This document shows positions 1-5,237 of a stretch of 9,019 bases of DNA, piece by piece. How positions within the stretch are numbered: position 1 is the first letter of the stretch; every line of letters begins with the position of its first letter. The DNA is from Nitrospira sp. (GTDB lineage Bacteria > Nitrospirota > Nitrospiria > Nitrospirales > Nitrospiraceae). The stretch is taken from assembly GCA_030456405.1 (NCBI GenBank), contig JAKDNQ010000077.1:1-9019 (forward strand), read 5' to 3'. A model generated the notes under the pieces. The model was not told where the DNA came from, did not search any database, and worked only from the letters and a program-made list of their open reading frames with translations. A program made the translations under genes and the position numbers.

Positions 1-199
1 TCAAATTTATGCTCCCAACAGCGGGCCCTCCGGCCTTGCCGACGCCAGAAACTGTCGCGACCTGACACGTCGACTGCCGTTTTTAGGTTCACGCGATGAG
101 GGGTTGTCGTCAGTTCCATCGAGAGGGGAGCCCGCGTGACGAAGGCGCGGGATTGGGTTTGAGACGCGGGCCTCATACTTCGCGAGTGCGTCGAAATGA
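1..199 (+). pseudogene. IS3-family orfA (HTH transposase subunit) relic, C-terminal part only
   Basis: OrfA of IS3 elements is a small helix-turn-helix protein that binds the element ends and is normally joined to orfB by programmed frameshifting. Only its C-terminal half is in the window. Readable pieces are RRQKLS (near 40-57), FLGSRDE (near 79-99, resembling the FPGxGxxRDEE linker), ARVTKARD (130-153, resembling ARVTKERDILKKA) and SYFASASK with stop TGA at 197-199. Between them there are at least two frame changes and an in-frame TGA at 160-162. Identification rests on the ordered matches and on the orfB that follows; the individual pieces are short and the earliest one is weak. Confidence 0.7.
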
Positions 200-978
200 A
201 GTTTCGAATGATCCAACGAAGCCGCCGCGTTTTCCATCTGGATGAAGTGCCGATGTTTGGGGGGTCCCCCAGTGGGTACTATGGCCAAGGGAGCCGACCC
301 CGTGTGTCCGCGCTCAGGAGAACGTCTGGTTACTGGGGCGGATTCGTCAGGTCCCTGCCGAGCAGGCCGGGGTGGGAGGGAGTTCCCGTACCTGGGAAGA
401 CTTGCGCGAGACCGGCTTGCAGGGCGTGCCGCGGCGGCGTTGGCCCTGGAGTCGTTAGGGATCCCTTCCGGATGGAACGTGCACTCATCTGACGCGGGGC
501 GTCACCGCCCCCGTCCCCAAATCTCTATGGGGTGCCGATAACACACAAGTGCAGACAACCAAACACGGGGTGTATCTCTGTGTGAGGCCGGAGTGGTATT
601 CCGGACTGAGCGTAGGCTGCTCGATGCGTGGGCAGCAAGACCGCCAAGTGGTGGTCCAGGCGATGAGGCAACGGCCTGAACGAGGGGTGCCCAGTCACTC
701 TGCAACTGGATCGCGGCGGTCAGTTTCCGGGCGGCGCGTAGCGCCCGTTCCTGGCGGTCCCCCCTGATGCTCTGAAGCAGGAGCACGGTGGGCAGTTGTG
801 CGCCGAAAAGGGCGCCATCGACAGTTTCTTGGGGGCTCAAACGGGAGTGGGTGAATCGGTGGCAGTCCTACGCATGGGCCGAGCGCGTTGATTCTATCAA
901 GCGCTCGCCAATCCCCGGTAGTTGCGGAGACTCGAATTGCCGCACCAGGAGGGGCGACGTTCCACTCAACTGCCATAA
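196..978 (+). pseudogene. IS3-family orfB (DDE integrase-type transposase) relic, frameshifted
   Basis: OrfB carries the rve-type catalytic core. ATG 196 opens MKFRMIQRS, a typical orfB start, and the frame continues to SPSGYYGQGSRP. The match then jumps frame to RAQENVWLLGRIRQV (about 309-353), SSRTWEDLRETGLQGVPRRR (381-440), a stop at 456-458, then WGAD (528-539) and YLCVRPEWYSGLSVGCSM up to about 690. It shifts again to DRGGQF (709-726), a stop at 739-741, and AIDSFLG (814-834), then once more to LKREWVNRWQSYA (836-874), and finally to NPR, stop (919-921), LRRLEL. The two catalytic aspartates are readable (codons 537-539 and 709-711), but the glutamate expected before SF is Asp (820-822). 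A block is also missing between EDLRE and GLQG. The gene is nonfunctional. Confidence 0.85.
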
Positions 979-1007
979 AAATGGAGAAGAACCCAACCGG
1001 GCGATAT

Positions 1008-1496
1008 CTAGGGGAGATTGAGCGTAACTTCAATAACCTTTGTCTCGAGTTCAGAAAGCAACGCTTTTGCCTGTAGAGCGTAGTAGGCATACTCAGAAAG
1101 GGGTTGGTAGGCCAGGATGGCATGAAGGAGATCTTTGGCGATATCCAGCCTTTTAGCCTCCACAGCAGCGGAGCCAGCCCGCAGGGAACATGCCGCAGCC
1201 ATCGCTTTCACATCCACGGCAAACCGCGCTACAGGGGTTGACACAAGCTCTTCAAGTTTGCTTGGTAGTGGGAGAATAAAACTTTCCTGCGTAAGCGAAC
1301 CATTCGCAGCGTTTGTAAGGGTCAACGCGTCCTCTCGTAGCTGGTCGATATCTGTGGTGGCTTGGCAATGAGAGTAGCTACTCCAGAGGCTCATAAAACG
1401 TCCGTTATCGATGGCAGCCGCTTGAGCTGGCTGGCCGGTCATGATCCCAATCATTGGAATCAGGACACTCAGTACGATTAAACGGATACTCTTCAT
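1008..1496 (-). CDS. Small secreted protein of unknown function
   Basis: A 162-residue protein beginning MKSIRLIVLS. It has a clear Sec signal peptide: a basic start, a hydrophobic stretch at residues 5-20, and an A-Q-A-A cleavage region near 24-28. The mature part is probably periplasmic or secreted. It has two cysteines (Cys44 and Cys103) that could form a disulfide, and its C-terminal half (about 105-155) is alanine/leucine-rich and predicted helical, loosely like a TPR hairpin, without a convincing repeat. I do not recognise the family. The ATG at 1496 is preferred over an upstream TTG at 1526 because the signal peptide starts there and a GAGG sits a few bases upstream. The gene is co-oriented with the LuxR-type gene but 219 bases away, and it points away from the export operon. 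Its stop lies about 30 bases from the last recognisable IS3 sequence. Confidence 0.75.
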   Translation of the reverse strand: MKSIRLIVLSVLIPMIGIMTGQPAQAAAIDNGRFMSLWSSYSHCQATTDIDQLREDALTLTNAANGSLTQESFILPLPSKLEELVSTPVARFAVDVKAMAAACSLRAGSAAVEAKRLDIAKDLLHAILAYQPLSEYAYYALQAKALLSELETKVIEVTLNLP

Positions 1497-1564
1497 GCTA
1501 CCTCGTGACTCATTCTCTGATGACAATGAACGAATTTCTCAATCCAACGTTCCAACGATCCGAC

Positions 1565-1594
1565 ATCATAGGTGCAATGCAATCAATGGGCCAA
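1565..1594 (-). promoter_or_regulatory. Possible sigma-70 promoter of the secreted-protein gene
   Basis: On the minus strand TTGGCC (1589-1594) is followed 18 bases later by TATGAT (1565-1570), about 70 bases before the ATG at 1496. The -10 box is good; the -35 box matches three of six. Position and strand fit, but the match is modest. Confidence 0.35.
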
Positions 1595-1715
1595 GTTAAT
1601 AAAAAAATATGAAACGTAAGGCATTGATTATGAATGAGAAAACTATTACTTTGTAACAGCTAACTGTGGTGAAGATAACGCACCATGGTACTTTTAACAC
1701 AGAGACTGTGGCAGG

Positions 1716-2324
1716 TTACGAATTGAAGATCTGAACGAGGATACCTGTTCTGGTTGTGGAATTAGTTTTTCGCATGATGTGCTTAATATGCTCTTTCACG
1801 GTCTGTTCGGTGATCTGAAGGGCGTTTGCGATCTCTTTGTTCGTCCACCCCTTTGCCAGATGTTCAATGACAGATTGCTCTCGATTGGTCAATTGAAACT
1901 TTTCCCTAGCTTGATCAGTATTGAGCTGCTGTCGTCGTGCTAATTCTTCGAGTGTGACCACGAGTCTTGAATACTGGATCCCCCCTCGGTCCGGTAGGCC
2001 GAACCCCCGTAGCAGGATTGGTTTTTCAGGGTTACCTGCCACGCGTTTGATCTCGAATTGTTCCCAGTCTTTTGCTTCGGTTCGAACATGCAGAGCCTTG
2101 ATGATTTCTCCGCAGAGTTCTGTCAGCGCAGTTGGCAAGACTCCATGAGCAGATCTCAGACTCCCCCCACCATGCTCTGTTGCATTAATAAGCTTGGCCA
2201 GTTCTGAGGCTTGACGATTCATATGGAGGAGTTGCATGGCAGCGGAAAGGACAACAATTCCTGAACCTACGCGTTGATCGGCGAGAGTGTCTATTTGGTC
2301 TGCGGAGGTTGATGAATCATTCAT
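1716..2324 (-). CDS. LuxR-type transcriptional regulator with PAS-like N-terminal domain
   Basis: A 202-residue regulator. Residues 144-200 form a LuxR/FixJ-type (GerE) helix-turn-helix: LTNREQSVIEHLAKG, then TNKEIANALQITEQTVKEH, including the usual E-x-x-V-I start and the TVKxH recognition helix. Residues about 18-125 look like a PAS-type sensory fold (GIVVLSAAMQLLHMNRQA resembles the first PAS strands, and RLVVTLEEL a last strand). No receiver domain with a phosphoacceptor Asp is present, so it is not a classical response regulator. The ligand is unknown. The start ATG at 2324 has no evident Shine-Dalgarno sequence (the upstream bases read TTCCATCCC), though no better in-frame start is visible. 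The gene diverges from the PilZ and export genes and has its own promoter and a palindrome in its leader. A role in controlling the neighbouring polysaccharide genes is inference from position. Confidence 0.9.
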   Translation of the reverse strand: MNDSSTSADQIDTLADQRVGSGIVVLSAAMQLLHMNRQASELAKLINATEHGGGSLRSAHGVLPTALTELCGEIIKALHVRTEAKDWEQFEIKRVAGNPEKPILLRGFGLPDRGGIQYSRLVVTLEELARRQQLNTDQAREKFQLTNREQSVIEHLAKGWTNKEIANALQITEQTVKEHIKHIMRKTNSTTRTGILVQIFNS

Positions 2325-2383
2325 GGGATGGAAGGACGCTTTCGAAGTCGTGACAAAGAATAGTCCTAGACAATCCGTTGGCT

Positions 2384-2400
2384 TATGCTAAGGTAGCATA
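2384..2400. promoter_or_regulatory. Perfect inverted repeat TATGCTA-agg-TAGCATA, candidate operator
   Basis: Two 7-base arms (2384-2390 and 2394-2400) are exact reverse complements around a 3-base spacer. The site lies in the 5' leader of the LuxR-type gene, some 25-40 bases after the predicted transcription start. Its size and symmetry fit the binding site of a dimeric regulator, possibly for autoregulation. No second copy was noticed in the window. Confidence 0.45.
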
Positions 2401-2431
2401 GGGAATTGAGAAACGTAACTCTATAGTGGAA

Positions 2432-2460
2432 ATAGTACCTAACACTTTTGGGGGAGTCAA
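2432..2460 (-). promoter_or_regulatory. Sigma-70-type promoter of the LuxR-type gene
   Basis: On the minus strand TTGACT (2455-2460) and TACTAT (2432-2437) are separated by exactly 17 bases, which is near consensus in both boxes and ideal in spacing. Transcription would start near 2425 and give a leader of about 100 bases that includes the palindrome at 2384-2400. Confidence 0.65.
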
Positions 2461-2658
2461 CACCCACCGTTGGTGCAACTAGGCCTACATCATCGGTATT
2501 GTTCCTGGTGGTTGCTCTCTCTATGGTTCACAGGGAAAGAATGAGTGAAATCGGAAGCGGGATGAAGCATACTTATAAATATAATGCAAGAAAACTTGGC
2601 TTGCTACCGTCAGGAAACTCTGAATTATCATAATGAGACCCAGACTGGGCGGAAATAC

Positions 2659-2679
2659 TTTCTATATATATAGAGGAGG
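2659..2679 (+). promoter_or_regulatory. Strong Shine-Dalgarno of the PilZ gene, partly inside an AU-rich hairpin
   Basis: GAGGAGG (2673-2679) lies 6 bases before the GTG at 2686 and decides that start. Just before it is the palindrome TCTATATATATAGA (2661-2674). In RNA it can fold into a weak 7-pair stem with an AUAU loop, in which U2659 and U2660 pair (as U-G) with G2676 and G2675 of the Shine-Dalgarno. Such a fold could tune translation with temperature; this is a structural suggestion only. Confidence 0.5.
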
Positions 2680-2685
2680 CACGAA

Positions 2686-3033
2686 GTGGTACAGACAGAG
2701 TGGGAATGGCCAATCATAGATAGCCAGAAAAGTCATAATGAGAGGGCGGCTCTATTGAGACCAATATCATATGAGATGACGACATCCGTAGAGGCTCAAG
2801 CCACGTTGACTCATAGTGGGAAAGCACTCTCCTTGAACATCAGCAGTGGAGGGATGCTAGTCTTGATGGAGCAGGTTCCTGATGTAAATCAAGTATTGAA
2901 GGTTTATGTGCCGACCCCTCTAACTGTTGTAGAAACACCCACGCTGGCCGAGGTTCGATGGGCGAGGCGCGTTCCTTTTTGGCAAGGAACTGGTACTGGG
3001 CCCTACTTGGTAGGACTCAAATTCATGTTCTGA
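2686..3033 (+). CDS. PilZ-domain protein (probable c-di-GMP responder)
   Basis: A 115-residue cytosolic protein that is essentially one PilZ domain (about residues 18-115). PilZ domains bind cyclic di-GMP with an N-terminal RxxxR and a [D/N]xSxxG motif. The second motif is exact here: N51-I-S53-S-G-G56, followed by hydrophobic strands up to YLVGLKFMF, the typical final strand. The first is altered: R20-A-A-L-L-R25 has four residues between the arginines rather than three, so binding may be weak or changed. The GTG start is fixed by GAGGAGG six bases upstream. PilZ proteins often adjust exopolysaccharide synthesis or motility, and the downstream export operon makes the former the likelier job. 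No terminator was seen after the stop. Confidence 0.85.
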   Translation: MVQTEWEWPIIDSQKSHNERAALLRPISYEMTTSVEAQATLTHSGKALSLNISSGGMLVLMEQVPDVNQVLKVYVPTPLTVVETPTLAEVRWARRVPFWQGTGTGPYLVGLKFMF

Positions 3034-3069
3034 AATCATCTATTGGCAGCCAAGAGGTTTGAGGACTAT

Positions 3070-3096
3070 CCATGCGTGCGGTAGCGTGGCGCATGG
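3070..3096 (+). promoter_or_regulatory. ops-like element in the loop of a perfect stem
   Basis: CCATGCG (3070-3076) and CGCATGG (3090-3096) form an exact 7-bp stem around a 13-base loop. Bases 3077-3088 match the 12-base ops consensus of RfaH (GGCGGTAGCGTG) at 11 positions; only the first base differs. ops pauses RNA polymerase and recruits RfaH through the non-template strand. The site is on the coding strand, 36 bases after the PilZ stop and about 740 bases before an RfaH-like gene. The match and stem are seen; the function is inferred. There is no T-tract, so it is not a terminator. Confidence 0.45.
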
Positions 3097-3181
3097 TTCA
3101 TCAATCTAGACCGGCATGTTGACGCAGGTAATGTGTTAGCGATATCAGTGCCGTTCCAATGTGGGTCCTCATCGCGTTGAC

Positions 3182-3637
3182 TTAGGTGAGGATAATGCTC
3201 TTGACCTCGGGCTCCCTCTTTTGAATTTTGGAGAAGGGGTCAATCTGCCGACAGTACTTGTCAAAGGTAGCAATCAATGGTGCTGGCGCCAGTCCGTGGT
3301 AGTAGTAAGGGTCACCAGGGTTTTGTCGGTGTCCCTCGTATAGTATTTCGACACGATGTGAAAAAATGGTTACGCCTGTTGTAATGGAATCGAAAGTTGC
3401 GTAGGCCCTGCATTTTGGCAGCGACTGGGCCGACAGGCAGTGGAAAGCCGTCGCTAACAACTCCTCCGACAGTGGTGGTGGGCAGGGTCGCACGAGACAG
3501 GTTGGAGCTCCGACCTCTAGGTGGAGCAGCATGCCCATGGAGTTCTTGTTCCTGCATATGATCTTGTCATCGAACGGGGCTCCCTCTAGCTGGATAAAAT
3601 AGGGTTCATTAATCTGTCCATATTGGGCTTCCTTCGA
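3182..3637 (-). pseudogene. Possible remnant of an unrecognised minus-strand gene
   Basis: A minus-strand frame is free of stops for about 151 codons, ending at TAA 3182-3184. Its translation looks protein-like, with pieces such as QINEPYFIQLEGAPFDDK, PKCRAYATFDSITTGV and HRVEILYEGHRQNPGDPYYY. The first available Met (ATG at 3538) comes well inside the frame, and no ATG, GTG or TTG lies between it and the upstream stop, so an intact gene would be short of its natural N-terminus. A second minus-strand frame (about 3586-3780, containing YPLKHFLQNALIQDIVGYG) might be the displaced upstream part after a frameshift. I do not recognise the family, and the frame could be fortuitous. Confidence 0.35.
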
Positions 3638-3642
3638 TCAAT

Positions 3643-3682
3643 GGGTGGCGGGCTGCGGCTCGCCAGTATCACCCATATGGGT
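3643..3682. repeat. GC-rich hairpin plus 12-base palindrome ACCCATATGGGT
   Basis: GGCGGGC (3647-3653) and GCTCGCC (3658-3664) pair around a TGCG loop with one G-U pair; flanking GGGT (3643-3646) can also pair with ACCC (3671-3674). The perfect palindrome ACCCATATGGGT occupies 3671-3682. No T-run follows on either strand, so this is not an intrinsic terminator. It may be an operator or RNA structure ahead of the NusG-paralogue gene. Confidence 0.3.
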
Positions 3683-3837
3683 AGGACACCATAGCCTACG
3701 ATATCCTGGATAAGAGCATTTTGAAGGAAGTGTTTCAGAGGATAGGTATTGATGTAGTAAGGCGGAGCGGTAATGGGCAATCAAGCATGTGTATTTGTCC
3801 GTAGTCTCTAAAGTGACAGCCTGACGAAAGACACGAA

Positions 3838-4344
3838 ATGGAAAAGTGGTATGCAGTAATGGCTAAACCTCGGAAGGAGCAGACCGCTGTCTCCTTCTTA
3901 GAGAAAGTGGGTATTGAAACTTATTTTCCAGAAACTAATGAATCCCTTACCATTAAGGGAAGACGATATGTACGTCGCACAAGCCTCTTCCCAGGATATT
4001 TCTTTGCGAGATTTGATTACTCCAGGCAGAATCGGATGGTATCTTATTGCAGAGGTGTGAAGAAGATCGTTACTTTCGGTCAAGTTCCAGCGGAGGTTGA
4101 GCAAGACTTGCTCGATGATATACGTAGAGGGTTGAGTCGGCAAGACATTATCCCCATTATGGCGAGACCGACCCAAGGCGATGTTGTTCGCATTAGGCAT
4201 GGACCATTAGCTGGTGTCGAGGGAATATTCGACTCTTGCCTATCAGGGAAAGAGCGAGTCGTTGTGCTATTGAGTGCGTTATCCTATCAGAGCCGAGCCA
4301 TAGTAAAGCTTTCTGATATTGAACGGTTTCCACAGGCTGTATAG
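3838..4344 (+). CDS. NusG paralogue, RfaH/UpxY/LoaP-like transcription antiterminator
   Basis: A 168-residue cytosolic protein, close to RfaH in length (162). Residues 1-95 form the NGN domain, which binds RNA polymerase: it opens EKWYAVMAKPRKE and contains LFPGYFFARFD (50-60) and RGVKKIVTFG (72-81). Residues 112-145 form a KOW domain beginning GDVVRIRHGPLAGVEGIF. Specialised NusG paralogues keep polymerase going through long capsule or exopolysaccharide operons. By hand alignment to RfaH, Lys10 and the Arg of RGV are kept, while RfaH His65/Thr66 correspond to Gln64/Asn65. The base-reading surface is therefore similar but not identical. The start is fixed by the conserved WY near the N-terminus; the Shine-Dalgarno is weak. 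It lies 114 bases before the first export gene, the usual place for such regulators. It is not the housekeeping NusG, which normally sits with secE and ribosomal protein genes. Confidence 0.9.
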   Translation: MEKWYAVMAKPRKEQTAVSFLEKVGIETYFPETNESLTIKGRRYVRRTSLFPGYFFARFDYSRQNRMVSYCRGVKKIVTFGQVPAEVEQDLLDDIRRGLSRQDIIPIMARPTQGDVVRIRHGPLAGVEGIFDSCLSGKERVVVLLSALSYQSRAIVKLSDIERFPQAV

Positions 4345-4393
4345 AATATAAAATAAAAGGTGGCAGTCGAAGTCATTTCTACGGTATTGTCTA

Positions 4394-4427
4394 AGAGGAT
4401 ATGACCCCTCTGATGGACGGTAGCCTA
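4394..4427 (+). promoter_or_regulatory. Small hairpin followed by a partial ops-like sequence before the export genes
   Basis: AGAGG (4394-4398) and CCTCT (4407-4411) can pair around an 8-base loop. Five bases later, 4416-4427 matches the RfaH ops consensus at 9 of 12 positions and shares the core CGGTAGC with the site at 3079-3085. A 9/12 match is expected a few times by chance in this window, so only the position in the leader of the first export gene makes it worth listing. Confidence 0.25.
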
Positions 4428-4458
4428 TTCTCATACTTAGCTAACTGTTGCAGAAATA

Positions 4459-5145
4459 ATGAGTATACGATTCAGTAAATCTTTGTCTATAATCATTGCG
4501 ATTGGATTAGGTATATTTATTGCACTTAATCCCGCTGCTGCGCAGGATAAAGATACTGTGAGGCCTCTCCAAATTTCATCAAAAGCAGTATCCGGTGCAG
4601 CGGACAAAGCGCTATTGACTGTCACGCCGGATTATATAATTGGTCCTGAGGATATTTTGGAAATTACGGTATGGAAGAATGCGGATCTCTCCAAGCAGGT
4701 GCAGGTAAGGCCAGATGGAAGAATCTCTCTCCCGCTGCTGGGGGATATTTCTGCGGTAGCGAAAACTCCGGTTCAATTGACGGAGGAGATCTCAACAGGG
4801 CTTAGAGCGTATATGGAAAGCCCTACAATTTCAATCATGGTTAAAGAGGTGAATAGTTATCAAATATACGTGCTTGGAGAAGTTAATAAGCCTGGGAAAT
4901 ATCCCTTAAAGAGCAAAACGACCCTCTTGCAAGGAATTACCGTCGCTGGTGGATTTACGGCCATGGCTGCGAGAAATAAGATTGTAATTTTTCGCTTTTC
5001 CAAAGATGGCGAAGGTTTGACGAAGCTCAAGGCAAGCTACGATGACATTGTAGTACGCGATGGATCGAGCCAAAACATGGAATTGAAGCCTGGAGATCAG
5101 ATCGTTGTCCCGTCTGAAACGATGGTGGTGTTGCCTACTCGCTAA
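4459..5145 (+). CDS. Polysaccharide export protein (Wza/OPX family), soluble periplasmic type
   Basis: A 228-residue protein of the outer-membrane polysaccharide export (OPX) family. Residues 1-29 are a Sec signal peptide (hydrophobic 10-22, AAAQ cleavage region) without a lipobox cysteine. The polysaccharide export domain spans about 58-133 (YIIGPEDILEITVW, VRPDGRISLPLLGD), and one SLBB domain follows, about 134-190 (VNSYQIYVLGEV, AGGF). The protein ends at PGDQIVVPSE plus a short tail and lacks the extra SLBB repeats and C-terminal amphipathic helix of E. coli Wza (about 380 residues). It should form part of a periplasmic conduit but is unlikely to cross the outer membrane alone. The short single-SLBB form is typical of XrtA/PEP-CTERM-associated export proteins, though no exosortase is in the window. 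No Shine-Dalgarno is obvious before ATG 4459. A paralogue follows 92 bases downstream. Confidence 0.9.
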   Translation: MSIRFSKSLSIIIAIGLGIFIALNPAAAQDKDTVRPLQISSKAVSGAADKALLTVTPDYIIGPEDILEITVWKNADLSKQVQVRPDGRISLPLLGDISAVAKTPVQLTEEISTGLRAYMESPTISIMVKEVNSYQIYVLGEVNKPGKYPLKSKTTLLQGITVAGGFTAMAARNKIVIFRFSKDGEGLTKLKASYDDIVVRDGSSQNMELKPGDQIVVPSETMVVLPTR

Positions 5146-5237
5146 CAAGACACAATTGAAGTACGATTTTGCAAGAGCTGCGCTGACTACAGCGGGCTAT
5201 GGAATATACTGTGATGTTTGGAAGAGGCAATAAGACG

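Larger units (their letters stand above)
1..978 (+). mobile_element. Decayed IS3-family insertion sequence (left end outside the window)
   Basis: The stretch translates in pieces, across all three plus-strand frames, into an IS3-subgroup orfA/orfB pair. The orfA tail reads YFASASK and stop (compare the family's YFAKxxK ending), and orfB starts at the overlapping ATGA (196-199), the classical IS3-subgroup arrangement. Integrase landmarks follow in the right order: SPSGYY, LLGRIRQV, GLQGVPRRR, WGAD, SGLSVGCSM, QDRQVVVQA, DRGGQF, SFLG, LKREWVNR, NPR. No intact terminal inverted repeats or target duplication were identified; the left end must lie before position 1 and the right end is estimated from the last recognisable coding match. 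The stretch is visibly richer in GC than the genes after position 1000. It is almost certainly immobile. Confidence 0.85.
2325..2685. other. Divergent intergenic region between the LuxR-type and PilZ genes
   Basis: This 361-base stretch contains no convincing gene. It holds the minus-strand promoter and leader palindrome of the LuxR-type gene, and the ribosome-binding region of the PilZ gene. A plus-strand TATAAT lies at 2580-2585 but has no recognisable -35 box at the right distance, so I do not call it a promoter. The start site for plus-strand transcription is not evident. Confidence 0.6.
3034..3837. other. 800-base interval without an intact gene
   Basis: Between the PilZ and NusG-paralogue genes no plus-strand frame looks coding. 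The interval contains the ops-like stem-loop (3070-3096), a long stop-free minus-strand frame that may be a gene remnant (3182-3637), and a GC-rich hairpin with an adjacent 12-base palindrome (3643-3682). No clear promoter or Shine-Dalgarno was found before the ATG at 3838, and no terminator with a T-tract was seen on either strand. Confidence 0.6.

Noticed and set aside
960..985. Right terminal inverted repeat of the IS3 relic
   Set aside because: The sequence loosely resembles an IS3 end, but without the left end in the window the repeat cannot be matched, so the boundary at 978 is only approximate.
502..1123. Minus-strand open frames over the first kilobase
   Set aside because: They are antisense to the IS3 orfB relic and the GC-rich composition alone explains their length; no family resemblance was seen.
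2580..2585. TATAAT as a -10 box for the PilZ gene
   Set aside because: No -35-like hexamer at 16-18 bases and no extended -10; the surrounding DNA is AT-rich, so the match is cheap.
2448..2633. Plus-strand open frame of 61 codons
   Set aside because: It lies over the minus-strand promoter of the LuxR-type gene, has no ribosome site, and its translation has no recognisable features.
3070..3096. Reading the stem-loop as an intrinsic terminator of the PilZ gene
   Set aside because: No run of T follows the stem on either strand and the loop is 13 bases long.
3161..3343. Plus-strand 60-codon open frame
   Set aside because: No ribosome site and no protein features; it is opposite the longer minus-strand frame.
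4752..4763. Another ops-like match (TGCGGTAGCG and flanks) inside the first export gene
   Set aside because: It is 9/12, sits in well-conserved coding sequence (S-A-V-A), and has no stem around it; matches of this quality are expected by chance.
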